Shown here: positions 1-9,685 of the stretch, in pieces | How positions within the stretch are numbered: position 1 is the stretch's first letter | Layout: every line of letters begins with the position of its first letter | Made by a program: the position numbers and the translations under genes | Assembly: GCF_004342115.1 (NCBI RefSeq) | Contig: NZ_SMAC01000005.1 | Location: forward strand, 35,843-99,842 | Origin: Mannheimia haemolytica | GTDB taxonomy: Bacteria > Pseudomonadota > Gammaproteobacteria > Enterobacterales > Pasteurellaceae | Length of the DNA: 64,000 bases | Reading direction: 5' to 3' | Notes under the pieces: generated by a model | The model's database searches: none | Seen by the model: the letters and a program-made list of their open reading frames with translations, nothing else | Told to the model about the DNA's origin: nothing

Positions 1-46
1 AATTTCAAACAATTTAAAATAATTATTAAAAATTAGGTAATAAATT

Positions 47-2653
47 ATGGGAAAATCACTAGTTATTGTGGAGTCTCCGGCTAAGGCAAAAAAAATTAAC
101 CAATATCTTGGTAGTAATTATGTGGTGAAATCGAGTGTGGGGCATATTCGTGATTTACCGAAAAGTGGTAGTGATGAAAAAACGGAAAAAGCGAAACCGA
201 TTTCAACCAAAGGGCTGACCGCTGCCGAAAAAGCTAAAATCAAAGCAGAAAAAGAGCGTGTTGCATTGGTTAAACGTATGGGTATCGACCCCTATAATGG
301 CTGGAAAGCTAACTATCAGATTATGCCGGATAAAGAGAAAGTGGTTTCCGAGCTAAAATCGTTGGCAAAGAAAGCAGATCATATCTATCTGGCAACCGAC
401 TTGGATAGAGAAGGGGAGGCGATTGCGTGGCATTTGCGTGAAATCATTGGTGGTGATGACAGCCGTTTTAGCCGAGTGGTATTTAATGAAATCACCAAAG
501 ATGCGATCAAAAAGGCTTTTGACGATCCGCAACCGCTCAATATTGACCGTGTAAATTCCCAGCAAACCCGCCGCTTTTTAGACCGTGTAGTGGGCTTTAT
601 GGTGTCGCCATTATTATGGAAAAAAGTAGCTCGTGGTTTATCGGCAGGGCGTGTGCAATCGGTTGCCGTAAAATTACTGGTTGAGCGTGAGCGTGAAATC
701 AAGGCGTTCCAAAGCGAGGAGTTTTGGACTATTCTTGCCAATACGCAAATTAATCGTAAAAAATTACCGCTTGAATTAACTACTTATAAAGGTAAAAAAT
801 TCTCGGCAAGCAATGAGGCTGAAGCAAATGTTGCAGTGCGTGCTTTGGAGCAGAGCGATTTTATTGTTTCTAATATTGAAGCCAAAGAAACCAGCTCTCG
901 AGCTGCTGCACCATTTATTACCTCATCGTTACAACGTGCCGCTAGCACTCGTTTAGGTTTTGGGGTTAAAAAGACGATGATGTTAGCCCAACGGTTATAT
1001 GAAGCGGGTTACATCACCTATATGCGTACTGATTCAACCAACCTTAGCCGTGAAGCATTAGCAATGGCTCGAGGTTATATTCAGGATAATTTCGGGGCGA
1101 ATTATTTGCCGGAAAAAGCAAATGTGTATCGCAGTAAAGATAATGCCCAAGAAGCTCACGAAGCCATTCGCCCGTCGGATGTGAATGTCAAAATGGCGGA
1201 TTTAAAAGGAATGGATAAAGATGCCGAGCGTTTATACGATTTAATTTGGCGTCGTTTCTTGGCGTGTCAAATGTTGCCTGCTCGTTATGATTCTACCGCA
1301 GTCACAGTGTCTGCCGGAGACTATGAACTCAAAGCAAACGGGCGTGTACTGCGTTTTGACGGCTGGACGAAAGTACTGCCGGTGCAAGGCAAAAATCCGG
1401 AAGATCAGGAATTACCGGCGGTTGAACTGCATCAAAAATTAACGCTTGATGAAATTGTGCCAAGTCAGCATTTTACTAAACCGCCTGCACGTTTTAATGA
1501 GGCGTCTTTGGTTGCTGAGTTAGAAGAGCGAAAAATTGGCCGCCCTTCAACCTATGCTTCAATTATTTCGACGATTCAAGAACGTGGCTATGTTCGCACC
1601 GAAAACAAGCGTTTTTATGTGGAAAAAATCGGTGAAGTAGTGACGGATCGCCTCAACGAATCATTCAAAGATTTAATGAATTATGATTTCACTGCCAATA
1701 TGGAAGAGGTGCTCGACCAAATTGCAGAGGGGTCTAAAAATTGGAAAGAAGAGTTGAATACTTTCTTTAAACATTTCTCTGAAGAGTTGAGCCAAGCAGA
1801 ATTAGATGAACTTGAAGGCGGAATGAAACCAAACAGCCTTGTGCCAACCGATATTGATTGCCCGACTTGTGGACGAAAAATGGCAATTCGCACCGCTTCC
1901 ACAGGGGTATTTTTAGGTTGCACCGGCTATGCTTTACCGCCAAAAGAGCGTTGCAAAACGACAATGAATTTAATTCCAGAGGCGGAATTTTTCAATGTGT
2001 TAGATTCGGATTCTGAAACCAAAGCCCTAATGGCTCGCAAGCGTTGCCCGAAATGCGATTCGGCAATGGATAGTTATGTGATTGATGCTGAACGTAAATT
2101 ACACGTTTGTGGTAATAATCCAAATTGTGATGGTCATATTATTGAGCAAGGTTCCTTCAAAATTAAAGGCTATGACGGACCTGTAGTGGAATGCGATAAA
2201 TGCGGTTCAGATATGCACTTAAAACTGGGTCGTTTCGGCAAATATATGGGCTGCACAAGCTGCGATAACACCCGTAAAATTCTGAAAAACGGGGAAGTTG
2301 CTCCGCCAAAAGAAGATCCTATTGCTTTTCCTGAATTAAAATGTGAAAAAGCCGATGCCTATTTTGTATTAAGAGACGGAGCAAGTGGGGTGTTTATGTC
2401 AGCTCATAACTTCCCGAAAGTGCGTGAAAGCCGTGCACCAAAAGTGGTAGAGTTAGCTCAATATCGTGAACGTTTGCCGGAGAAATTGCAGTATCTTGCC
2501 GATGCTCCGCAGCAAGATCCGGAAGGAAACGAGGCAATTATCCGTTTTAGTCGTAAAGAGAAACGCCAATATGTGACTTCTGAGAAAAACGGCAAAGCCA
2601 CCAAATGGATTGTTGATTATCTAGACGGTAAATGGGTTGAGCGTAAGAAATAA
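47..2653 (+). CDS. topA: DNA topoisomerase I
   Basis: Type IA topoisomerase that relaxes negative supercoils behind RNA polymerase and replication forks. The Toprim domain begins at residue 4 with [14 protein letters not shown], and the acidic DLDREGE motif starts near residue 118. The catalytic tyrosine is Tyr325 in YITYMRTDS. The last third carries several zinc-ribbon cysteine pairs (CPTC, CPKC, CDKC, each followed by a second pair). At 868 aa it has the normal length for gamma-proteobacterial TopA, so it is complete. The start is the ATG that immediately precedes GKSLVIVES; the leader is AT-rich with no strong Shine-Dalgarno. It converges on yvcK across an uptake-sequence hairpin. Confidence 0.97.
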   Translation: MGKSLVIVESPAKAKKINQYLGSNYVVKSSVGHIRDLPKSGSDEKTEKAKPISTKGLTAAEKAKIKAEKERVALVKRMGIDPYNGWKANYQIMPDKEKVVSELKSLAKKADHIYLATDLDREGEAIAWHLREIIGGDDSRFSRVVFNEITKDAIKKAFDDPQPLNIDRVNSQQTRRFLDRVVGFMVSPLLWKKVARGLSAGRVQSVAVKLLVEREREIKAFQSEEFWTILANTQINRKKLPLELTTYKGKKFSASNEAEANVAVRALEQSDFIVSNIEAKETSSRAAAPFITSSLQRAASTRLGFGVKKTMMLAQRLYEAGYITYMRTDSTNLSREALAMARGYIQDNFGANYLPEKANVYRSKDNAQEAHEAIRPSDVNVKMADLKGMDKDAERLYDLIWRRFLACQMLPARYDSTAVTVSAGDYELKANGRVLRFDGWTKVLPVQGKNPEDQELPAVELHQKLTLDEIVPSQHFTKPPARFNEASLVAELEERKIGRPSTYASIISTIQERGYVRTENKRFYVEKIGEVVTDRLNESFKDLMNYDFTANMEEVLDQIAEGSKNWKEELNTFFKHFSEELSQAELDELEGGMKPNSLVPTDIDCPTCGRKMAIRTASTGVFLGCTGYALPPKERCKTTMNLIPEAEFFNVLDSDSETKALMARKRCPKCDSAMDSYVIDAERKLHVCGNNPNCDGHIIEQGSFKIKGYDGPVVECDKCGSDMHLKLGRFGKYMGCTSCDNTRKILKNGEVAPPKEDPIAFPELKCEKADAYFVLRDGASGVFMSAHNFPKVRESRAPKVVELAQYRERLPEKLQYLADAPQQDPEGNEAIIRFSRKEKRQYVTSEKNGKATKWIVDYLDGKWVERKK

Positions 2654-2664
2654 AGCTTAAAAGA

Positions 2665-2699
2665 CAAGCGGTAAAATTTTCTAAAAATTTTACCGCTTG
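2665..2699. terminator. Paired uptake-sequence hairpin, bidirectional terminator
   Basis: A perfect 16-bp stem (2665-2680 with 2684-2699) is built from two inverted copies of the CAAGCGGT uptake word extended by AAAATTTT. It sits between the convergent genes topA and yvcK. Inverted uptake words commonly serve as terminators in this family. The A/T tracts flanking the stem suit both directions. Confidence 0.8.
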
Positions 2700-2702
2700 C
2701 TT

Positions 2703-3641
2703 TTAGATGTTCTGAGCGAGTAGTTCATCAATTGCTTTACTTAATTTATTGCGATCGTGTCGGTAATAAACGTCATTCGCAGATAAGTTTTTTCGCAAGA
2801 TTTGAATATGTTCGGGAAGTTCAGAACCGGCATCATCAGTCGTAATTACCGCATTAATTCTAGCCTGTCCGATACAGTTCTCCATCCATTCAATTCGCTG
2901 ATTAAGTGATAGTTGCCCAGCTGGGCCATGTTCTTGTCCGATATTGTCAATAAATACTACTCGGGCTTTGCTTTGAGCAATAGAGTTTGCTATGCCTGCC
3001 ACCAGCAAATTCGGCATAATACTGGTAAAAAAGCTACCTGGGCCTAGCAGTATTAACTCAGCACTTTGAATAGCTGAAATGGCTTCTGGTGTAGCAACAA
3101 CCATAGTATCTAACGCTAAATGTTGTGGTGTTTCTGCTAAAGAATCAATTTGCACTTCACCAAATACTGATTCGCCTGAATGCAACTGTGCAATTAAATG
3201 CACCGGTATTTCAGACATTGGGATAAGTTGCGATCTTACGTGCAATAATTCTCGCACCAAATTAATCCCTTCTAGCGGTCGGATTTGCATATTTTCAAGG
3301 GCGGTGAGAATTAAATTGCCTAGATTATGTCCAGCGAGTTCGCCTGTGCCAGCAAAACGATACTCAAACAACCGAGAAGCTATCGTTGGTTTAACGATAA
3401 TTTGATTTAAACAGTTGCGTAAATCTCCCCAAGCAATCACCCCTTGTTGTGAACGTATTCTACCGGTTGAGCCTCCATTATCGGTAGTGGCAACAATGCC
3501 GGTAAGCCGTTCCTTTAAAAAAGAGAGCGCGGAGAGCAATCGACCTAAGCCGTGGCCCCCACCTAGTGCAACAACTGCATTGAGTTGGTTTAAATAGTGA
3601 TGTCGGGTAGGTTTAAAAGGAATAATATCTGTATTTTCCAT
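2703..3641 (-). CDS. yvcK: YvcK/CofD-like UDP-sugar-binding protein (gluconeogenesis factor family)
   Basis: Member of the YvcK/YbhK family with a CofD-like fold (PF01933). In Bacillus the homologue binds UDP-GlcNAc and is needed for growth and shape on gluconeogenic carbon sources; the E. coli homologue is YbhK. The N-terminal glycine-rich loop VVALGGGHGLGRLL (about residues 23-36) and TDNGGSTGRIR (about 53-63) are the family's nucleotide-sugar-binding signatures. The length, 312 aa, is normal. It is the last gene of a leftward run (methyltransferase, perM, yvcK) with only 13 bp between perM and its start. The biochemical role in Pasteurellaceae is inferred from homologues. Confidence 0.88.
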   Translation of the reverse strand: MENTDIIPFKPTRHHYLNQLNAVVALGGGHGLGRLLSALSFLKERLTGIVATTDNGGSTGRIRSQQGVIAWGDLRNCLNQIIVKPTIASRLFEYRFAGTGELAGHNLGNLILTALENMQIRPLEGINLVRELLHVRSQLIPMSEIPVHLIAQLHSGESVFGEVQIDSLAETPQHLALDTMVVATPEAISAIQSAELILLGPGSFFTSIMPNLLVAGIANSIAQSKARVVFIDNIGQEHGPAGQLSLNQRIEWMENCIGQARINAVITTDDAGSELPEHIQILRKNLSANDVYYRHDRNKLSKAIDELLAQNI

Positions 3642-3654
3642 CTTGGGATTTCGT

Positions 3655-4731
3655 TTATTTTTCTAAAATAATGGCATCTGACTGGGCTGAAGGCAATGCT
3701 TGTAATACAGCTTTAACCAAAGTCGCTAAAGGAATCGCAAAAAACACTCCCCAAAAGCCCCATAAACCACCAAAGATGAGTACGGCAATAATAATTGTCA
3801 GAGGGTGTAGATTTACTGCTTCAGAAAATAAAAAGGGTACGAGTAAATTTCCGTCTAGCAACTGACTAATAATAAATGCGAGCATTAAATAGTAGAAATC
3901 CGGCGATAACCCGAACTGGAATAGAGCAATTAACATTACCGGAATGCTGACTAAAACCGCACCGATGTAGGGAACTAACACTGAAATCCCTACCGCTACA
4001 GAAAGTAGTAACGGATAGCGTAAATCAAAAAAGAGGAAAATAATATAAGTGACAACCCCAACAATTAGAATTTCTAAAAATTTACCTCGAATATAGTTGG
4101 CAATTTGTTGTTGCATTTCAAACCATACTCGTGTTGCAAGTCGACGGTTTTGCGGTAATACTTTACTAAAAGAACGCATTAAAACGATTTTATCTTTCAG
4201 TAAGAAAAAGACCATGAGTGGGACTAAGAAGGTGTAAATGCCTAAGCCAACTAAGCTGATGATAGAGTTAATCGAGAGTGTTAGAAGTGATTCTCCCATA
4301 CTCAAAATATTACTTTTAGCGGTATTCACAATGGAATCTAGGGTCGCATAATCTACTAATTCAGGGTAATGCTCCGGTAGGGCTTGTAACCAAGCATTGA
4401 GCAGATTAAACATCGAAGGTAAATCTTGAATAAAGGTAACTGCTTGATTCCAAAGGCTGGGTAGTAGTACTACGCCTAAAAAAGATAATAAAGCGATGAA
4501 ACCTCCTAGTACTAGAATGACACTCAAAGTTCGAGGTAATTTGAGTTTGCTCGACAAAAAACGGATTGGCCATTCCAATAAATAGGCAAACACAAGTGCA
4601 ACCAGAAGGGGCATAAGCAGATCGCTAAAAAAATAGATAATACCGAAACCGATCAATAGAATACTAAACAGCACAACTATTTGCGGGTCGGTAAATTTTT
4701 TTCGATACCAATCTTGCAACATTTGAAACAT
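3655..4731 (-). CDS. perM: PerM/AI-2E family inner-membrane permease
   Basis: Integral membrane protein of the AI-2E transporter superfamily (PF01594), which includes PerM/YdgG-type permeases and TqsA. The 358-aa sequence has about eight hydrophobic segments. A pair lies near residues 18-55, a long soluble stretch follows (about 90-150), and a C-terminal cluster ends in the family-typical [20 protein letters not shown]. The substrate cannot be read from sequence; quorum-signal export is known for only some members. It lies 30 bp downstream of the methyltransferase gene and 13 bp upstream of yvcK, so co-transcription is likely. Confidence 0.85.
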   Translation of the reverse strand: MFQMLQDWYRKKFTDPQIVVLFSILLIGFGIIYFFSDLLMPLLVALVFAYLLEWPIRFLSSKLKLPRTLSVILVLGGFIALLSFLGVVLLPSLWNQAVTFIQDLPSMFNLLNAWLQALPEHYPELVDYATLDSIVNTAKSNILSMGESLLTLSINSIISLVGLGIYTFLVPLMVFFLLKDKIVLMRSFSKVLPQNRRLATRVWFEMQQQIANYIRGKFLEILIVGVVTYIIFLFFDLRYPLLLSVAVGISVLVPYIGAVLVSIPVMLIALFQFGLSPDFYYLMLAFIISQLLDGNLLVPFLFSEAVNLHPLTIIIAVLIFGGLWGFWGVFFAIPLATLVKAVLQALPSAQSDAIILEK

Positions 4732-4761
4732 ATGGATTGCCTTTAAATTATGCGATGAAAA

Positions 4762-5517
4762 TTATTTCTGGCTACAGACTGCAATGAACCCTAGCTTTTT
4801 GTCCGGGTCATTAAATAGTTTGTACATTTTATTAAAGGTTTCGCGATTTTCTGGTTTTAATGCATTGCCGATAATTTTCATGGCGCCTAAAACACCTTCA
4901 TCATGAATCAGACCTTTAGGGGAAAGTAGAGACATTTCTCCGGAAAAGGTATCAACATTACGGAAACCACAACGTTGGAATAATGATTTCCAGTCTGCTT
5001 TAGCAAGTGGAGAGACAGTGATATTGATTGCATCACGCAACTCGGCTAATAAAGTATCGGAGTCTTTATCTTGGATAACAATATCGTGCGTTAATAAAAA
5101 GCCATTTGGTTTTAATACACGAAAATATTCACGTATTGCCTTTTCTTTCGCTTCTAGAGGAAGCATTGTCAGCATGGCTTCATTAATTACAATATCAAAA
5201 CTTTCGTCGTCAAATGGCAGTTTTGTTGCGTTGGCGCGCTGTACTTGAATTAAATGCTCAACATGGTTTTCTTTGATATTTTTACGTGCTTTTTCAAGCG
5301 CATCTTCGTCTAAATCAATACCAACAATTTGGCATTCAAATTGTTGAGCTAATTGGATTGCAGTAGTCCCCATGTTACAGGCAACTTCGAGCACTTTTTT
5401 ATTTTTATCAAAATCCCCGTTTGCAATTAACCAATCAGTTGCTAATTTCCCCCCGGGGCGTAAACGAGTTTTGCCTAAACGAGCTAAAAAATGATGACCA
5501 ACTTCTTCTTTTTTCAT
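4762..5517 (-). CDS. Class I SAM-dependent methyltransferase
   Basis: Rossmann-fold methyltransferase of the Methyltransf_11 type. Motif I is VLEVACNMGTTAIQLA (about residues 42-57), the acidic end of strand 2 is IVGIDLDEDALEKA, and post-motif FDIVINEAMLTMLP follows. The glycine-rich loop has ACNMG where many relatives have GCGTG, but the fold is still clear. The substrate is unknown; UbiE-like small-molecule methylation and secondary roles are both possible. The start at 5517 has an AGAGG Shine-Dalgarno. It heads the leftward perM-yvcK run and is divergent from arfA. Confidence 0.8.
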   Translation of the reverse strand: MKKEEVGHHFLARLGKTRLRPGGKLATDWLIANGDFDKNKKVLEVACNMGTTAIQLAQQFECQIVGIDLDEDALEKARKNIKENHVEHLIQVQRANATKLPFDDESFDIVINEAMLTMLPLEAKEKAIREYFRVLKPNGFLLTHDIVIQDKDSDTLLAELRDAINITVSPLAKADWKSLFQRCGFRNVDTFSGEMSLLSPKGLIHDEGVLGAMKIIGNALKPENRETFNKMYKLFNDPDKKLGFIAVCSQK

Positions 5518-5642
5518 AAAAACCTCTGGATTTGCAAAATACGTTAAATATATGACCGCTTGTATTGTGATCTATGTTCGTTATTATACTCAATTTTTTC
5601 ATTTTCTTATATACAACATCAACAGATTTTGCCAGAATACAA

Positions 5643-5660
5643 CCTCATTTTGATATGAGG
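5643..5660 (+). promoter_or_regulatory. Small hairpin covering the arfA ribosome-binding site
   Basis: CCTCAT (5643-5648) and ATGAGG (5655-5660) form a 6-bp stem with a 6-nt loop. The right arm contains the GAGG Shine-Dalgarno of arfA, eight bases before its ATG. If it forms in the mRNA it would partly hide the ribosome-binding site. This is short and may be coincidental. Confidence 0.4.
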
Positions 5661-5668
5661 AAAATAGA

Positions 5669-5878
5669 ATGAGTAAGCAAAAGAATGATTACCTCCACCA
5701 GCGAGGTCAAATTAAAGAAAGTGCAGTAAAAGCATTAGTGACTGATCCACTTTTTAGACAACGTGTAGAAAGAAATCGTAAAGGGAAAGGGAGCTATCGC
5801 AGACAAGAAAAACACAAAAAAACTATCTATGGGCAAAAAGAAACCCCATTTAAAAATATTCGGTTAGAGTCTTTTTAA
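5669..5878 (+). CDS. arfA: Alternative ribosome-rescue factor A
   Basis: Small basic protein that rescues ribosomes stalled on non-stop mRNAs by recruiting RF2 when tmRNA (SsrA) activity is insufficient. The 69-aa product has the family core [21 protein letters not shown] followed by the lysine/glycine-rich [14 protein letters not shown], matching E. coli ArfA. The last codons and the stop codon lie inside a strong hairpin, as is typical of this gene. Most transcripts therefore lack the stop and give a tmRNA-tagged, degraded product unless tmRNA fails. It is divergent from the methyltransferase gene. Confidence 0.93.
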   Translation: MSKQKNDYLHQRGQIKESAVKALVTDPLFRQRVERNRKGKGSYRRQEKHKKTIYGQKETPFKNIRLESF

Positions 5879-5887
5879 ATGGGGTTT
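5841..5887 (+). terminator. Hairpin inside the arfA coding region (autoregulatory terminator/RNase III target)
   Basis: A perfect 16-bp stem (5841-5856 with 5872-5887, loop 15 nt) contains AACCCCATTT in the left arm. The arfA stop codon TAA at 5876-5878 lies in the right arm, so termination or cleavage in the hairpin yields non-stop arfA mRNA. This arrangement is established for arfA in E. coli and relatives. Confidence 0.88.
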
Positions 5888-5926
5888 TATTTGTAGCTTA
5901 TTGTAGTTTTATAAGCCTGATAAACA

Positions 5927-6649
5927 CTATGGTTTACTGAAATAGGCCAACAACGGTTCTGGATTTTGAATATAAGAAGAAAGTTCTTTATGCTCTGGGT
6001 GACCCATATAGGAAATTTGCCCAAGTAAAGGCGCATTAATTTTTTGTGTCAGTAGTTCAATTAATTCGTGATAATGCCGTAGCCCTGGATTTACTCTGTT
6101 TGCGACCCAACCTACTAATTTTACACCACGCTGCAAAATTTCATTCGCAGTAAGTAGTGCATGGTTAACACAACCTTCCTTAATTCCCACCACTAAAACA
6201 ACCGGCATATTGTTTTGCATTACCCAATCAGCAAAATAGTAATCCTTGTTAATAGGAGTTAGCCAGCCATAGGTTCCTTCTACGACAACATTTGGATAGG
6301 CATTTTCTAGTCGTTTTAAATCTGTGTTTAATTTTTCCAGTTGAATATGATGAACTGCATCTAAAGCTGCAAATACAGGGGTACTGGAATGAATAAAAGT
6401 ATAGCTATTAATATCACGATAGCTAACATTAGTTGGACAGCTATCTAGTATGGTTAATACGTCTGAATTATCTTCAGTAGCATAATCATATTGAGTAGGT
6501 TCTGTGGGTAATGAATCATCACCGCCACAAGCAATGGGTTTATAGCCAATTACAGGAAAACTATGTTTTGTAAGTGTCTGTATGATGGCTCGGGTAACCA
6601 CAGTTTTCCCTACGTTGGTGTCTGTTCCGGTAATAAATAATGAGGGCAT
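5927..6649 (-). CDS. bioD: Dethiobiotin synthetase
   Basis: ATP-dependent enzyme that closes the ureido ring of 7,8-diaminopelargonic acid with CO2 to give dethiobiotin, the penultimate step of biotin synthesis. The P-loop SLFITGTDTNVGKTVV begins at residue 3, and the second nucleotide-binding segment is VVEGTYGWLTPINKD. I place the start at MPSLFITG because an AAGGAG Shine-Dalgarno lies just upstream; the frame extends 17 codons further without support. The product is 240 aa, normal for BioD. It follows the ROK regulator gene by 47 bp on the same strand. No other biotin gene is in the window. Confidence 0.93.
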   Translation of the reverse strand: MPSLFITGTDTNVGKTVVTRAIIQTLTKHSFPVIGYKPIACGGDDSLPTEPTQYDYATEDNSDVLTILDSCPTNVSYRDINSYTFIHSSTPVFAALDAVHHIQLEKLNTDLKRLENAYPNVVVEGTYGWLTPINKDYYFADWVMQNNMPVVLVVGIKEGCVNHALLTANEILQRGVKLVGWVANRVNPGLRHYHELIELLTQKINAPLLGQISYMGHPEHKELSSYIQNPEPLLAYFSKP

Positions 6650-6696
6650 AAATGGCTCCTTTCGAAAATATGGCTGGTAGTTTAACCAAAAATAGA

Positions 6697-7884
6697 TCAA
6701 TTTATTCTGTCTTTGATCAAATTTCCGTCATAAATTCCTTGTTTTATTGCTGAACAGGCAATTAATGGACTATTCCAATCGTATTGGCTGGTAACTAAAT
6801 CGATTTTTAGGTTTGTTTGTAACAAATTTTTATGCAATTTTTCTGAAATTTGCGTAAATAACGGCTCTTTTATTTTGATCAATGGCGAGTTTAGCATAAT
6901 TTTTTCACTAGAGAATATATTAACTAAATTCATTAATGCATAAGCTAAATTATCGGTAATATGCGATAAAATAGCTAATGCAAGCGGTTGATTTTCATCA
7001 ATTTTTTGACAAAGCCAGCTGATTTTCTGTTCCTGACTTTTTAAATTATTAGGCAAATAACGATCAATGAGTCTCACAATAGCTGGGAACGTCACCTGAT
7101 TGACTAATTTATAGCGATGAATTTCATCTAGTTCAGGGAATATTTCATCACTGAGATGGCTAAATCTAGGCATAAGCATATTATCAACATTCATCTTTGA
7201 GTGTTTAGACAGTAAACTACCACTAAGCAATACACTTAGATTCACAGTATCATCTAATTGTAGAAAAATAGCATTATCTTGGTTAATTAATGAGCCAACC
7301 GTAGATTCTGCAAGCAACCACAGCTGAAAATGTTCACTTAATAAAATAGGACAATGAAACAGTGGAGAGAGTTTAGATGTAATGTTACAGAATATATTTT
7401 TGTTCCCCAATTGAGTAATACTGTCTTTTTCTGCATTAATTTTACCGATCACACTAATAGATACAGCCAGGATCTGACTAGTATTGACACAATATAGTTG
7501 GCGGAACTTTGTAATAAAGTTAAGAATAAAATCATTTAGCCTAGGATAATTTTCTGCTGAGATTGTATAATCTTGCTTATAAATTTCTGCACCATTGAGT
7601 TTACAAAGTGAAATTTCAATTTTATGAGATGAAACAGTAACACAAAGTAGTTGCCAAAAAAAATTAGAAACAGCTAATCCAACGGAGGGGCGACCTCTGG
7701 ATAAAGTAGTCTGAACCGTACGTTCTAAAATGAAGTGGTTATCTATTAGTATTTTAGTCAGATTTGTTACTGAAGCTGGGGCTAACCCCGATAGTTTAGC
7801 TAAATCTGTTCTTGAAATGAGTTCAAATTGCTCAATTAAATGGTATATTTTACCCAAATGAAGGGCTTTGTTGTCAGAAAACAT
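6697..7884 (-). CDS. ROK-family transcriptional regulator (Mlc/NagC-like), divergent
   Basis: The N-terminal winged helix-turn-helix (about residues 13-60, ISRTDLAKLSGLAPASVTNLTK) and overall length of 395 aa fit Mlc/NagC-type repressors of sugar uptake. The ROK domain is divergent. I cannot find the zinc-binding CxCGxxGCxE signature that stabilises Mlc; the region where it should lie reads LPRFSHLSDEIFPELDEIHRYK-like sequence with no cysteines. An AAGGA Shine-Dalgarno supports the start. It is divergent from rnd and upstream of bioD. It may be a Mlc orthologue that has lost the metal site, or a regulator of something else. Confidence 0.7.
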   Translation of the reverse strand: MFSDNKALHLGKIYHLIEQFELISRTDLAKLSGLAPASVTNLTKILIDNHFILERTVQTTLSRGRPSVGLAVSNFFWQLLCVTVSSHKIEISLCKLNGAEIYKQDYTISAENYPRLNDFILNFITKFRQLYCVNTSQILAVSISVIGKINAEKDSITQLGNKNIFCNITSKLSPLFHCPILLSEHFQLWLLAESTVGSLINQDNAIFLQLDDTVNLSVLLSGSLLSKHSKMNVDNMLMPRFSHLSDEIFPELDEIHRYKLVNQVTFPAIVRLIDRYLPNNLKSQEQKISWLCQKIDENQPLALAILSHITDNLAYALMNLVNIFSSEKIMLNSPLIKIKEPLFTQISEKLHKNLLQTNLKIDLVTSQYDWNSPLIACSAIKQGIYDGNLIKDRIN

Positions 7885-8017
7885 TTAAAATCCTTATGTT
7901 AGAATTTTTAGATGACAATTATTTTTTGATATGAAAAAAATAACAATCTTTTTTTGTTTATAATGAGAGACAGATCACATAATTATTTTTTACGTTTAAA
8001 TATTTCAGGAAAAGTAT

Positions 8018-9136
8018 ATGGAGTCTTTGATTCACTACCAATGGGTTGAAACAAATGAGCAATTAGAGGCCGTATGTGAACAGGCCAGAAAAACAAAAGT
8101 AGTTGCCTTAGATACAGAGTTTATCCGTACACGTACCTATTATCCGATATTGGGTTTAATTCAACTCTTTGATGGCCAACAGGTTAGCCTTATTGATCCA
8201 AATACGATTTCTGACTTCTCGCCTTTTGTGTCATTATTAGCCGATAAAAATATCATAAAAGTATTACATGCCTGTAGTGAGGATTTAGAAGTTTTTGAGT
8301 ATCAATTTAAGCAATTGCCAGAGCCGATGTTGGATACTCAGGTGATGGCAGCCTTTGCCGGCATTGGTATTTCGATGGGGTTTGCAAAATTGGTTTCCCA
8401 CTACTTAAATATTGAACTAGACAAAGGCGCTTCCCGAACCGATTGGCTTGCCAGACCGCTAAGCGCTGAACAATTACAATATGCGGCAGCTGATGTTTGG
8501 TATTTATTGCCAGTTTATGAGAAATTGGCACAAGCATTAACAAAAAGCACTTGGCAAAGTGCTGTAGCAGAGGAGTGTGTCGCTTTGTTGAAGAAAGCGA
8601 AACAGCCTATCAATAAGGAAAAAGCCTATAAAAATATTGCCAATGCTTGGCGATTGAATCGGGAAGAGTTAGCCATATTACAAGTATTAGCGAAATGGCG
8701 GATTGAAGAAGCACAAAAGCGCAATCTTGCCTTAAATTTTGTCGTGAAGGAGGCAAGTTTAGTTCAAATCGCAAAAAGCTGTCCTAAACACACTTCTTCG
8801 CTGTTAGAATTTATGCACCCAAATGAAGTCAGAATTCACGGAAAAAAAATACTATGGTTGGTTGAGCAAGGAAAAGCAATAGAATCGAATGATTATCCTG
8901 AACTCATTCAGCGCTTGGTGGATGAAAAGGGTTATAAATATTATATGCAAGCGATGTTGCAAAAATTATTAGAAATTCAACCGCTTGATATCGTACCGGA
9001 ATTGGTTGCAAGTAAACGTCAATTAAATCAGCTATTTAAATGGTATATTGATGGAAAACCATCAGAAAAAATTCCTGAATTATTAATCGGTTGGCGAAAA
9101 CCTTTTGGTGAACAGCTGCTATCGGTTTTATCTTAA
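8018..9136 (+). CDS. rnd: Ribonuclease D
   Basis: 3'-5' exoribonuclease of the DEDD superfamily that trims tRNA precursors and other stable RNAs. The four acidic residues are visible: DTEF (about residues 31-34), the D of CSEDLEVF (about 91), and the YAAADVWYLLPVY motif near 155. An HRDC domain follows at about residues 210-290 (NREELAILQVLAKWRIEEAQKRN). The length of 372 aa is standard. The start has AGGAAA upstream. It is divergent from the ROK regulator and 56 bp upstream of lrp. Confidence 0.95.
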   Translation: MESLIHYQWVETNEQLEAVCEQARKTKVVALDTEFIRTRTYYPILGLIQLFDGQQVSLIDPNTISDFSPFVSLLADKNIIKVLHACSEDLEVFEYQFKQLPEPMLDTQVMAAFAGIGISMGFAKLVSHYLNIELDKGASRTDWLARPLSAEQLQYAAADVWYLLPVYEKLAQALTKSTWQSAVAEECVALLKKAKQPINKEKAYKNIANAWRLNREELAILQVLAKWRIEEAQKRNLALNFVVKEASLVQIAKSCPKHTSSLLEFMHPNEVRIHGKKILWLVEQGKAIESNDYPELIQRLVDEKGYKYYMQAMLQKLLEIQPLDIVPELVASKRQLNQLFKWYIDGKPSEKIPELLIGWRKPFGEQLLSVLS

Positions 9137-9192
9137 ATTTCATTCGGGTTACATAGACTATGTACAGTATAATTGCCTAAAAAGGAGTTTAT

Positions 9193-9675
9193 ATGGAAAA
9201 TAAAAAACCACCAAAAGCATTAGATGCGATTGATTTAAAAATCTTAAACGAGCTACAACGTAACGGGAAAATTTCTAATATTGAATTATCAAAGCGAGTT
9301 GGGCTTTCTCCAACGCCCTGCTTAGAACGGGTAAAACGGCTAGAAAAAAATAACGTAATTATGGGCTATAAAGCTTTACTTAACCCTGAATTACTTGATG
9401 CCCCTTTACTGGTGATTGTTGAAATTACTTTGGTGCGTGGTAAGCCTGATGTATTTGAAGAATTTAATAAAGCGATTCAACAACTTGATGAAATTCAAGA
9501 ATGCCACCTGGTATCGGGGGATTTTGATTATCTGTTAAAAACCCGTGTGGCGGATATGGCATCGTACCGTAAGTTATTAGGCACAACATTGCTTCGTTTG
9601 CCCGGCGTAAATGACACTCGAACCTATGTGGTGATGGAAGAAGTAAAACAAACCAACTATTTGTTGTTAAAGTAA
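9193..9675 (+). CDS. lrp: Leucine-responsive regulatory protein
   Basis: Global AsnC/Lrp-type DNA-binding regulator of amino-acid metabolism, here a likely controller of ilvIH elsewhere in the window. The N-terminal helix-turn-helix is at residues about 13-60 (LDAIDLKILNELQRNGKISNIELSKRVGLSPTP split across the helices), and the C-terminal RAM domain ends in TYVVMEEVKQTNYL. The 160-aa sequence is highly conserved with enteric Lrp. The Shine-Dalgarno AAGGAG precedes the ATG. The ftsK start follows after 10 bp, the same lrp-ftsK order as in E. coli. Confidence 0.95.
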   Translation: MENKKPPKALDAIDLKILNELQRNGKISNIELSKRVGLSPTPCLERVKRLEKNNVIMGYKALLNPELLDAPLLVIVEITLVRGKPDVFEEFNKAIQQLDEIQECHLVSGDFDYLLKTRVADMASYRKLLGTTLLRLPGVNDTRTYVVMEEVKQTNYLLLK

Positions 9676-9685
9676 GGAGAATTGG

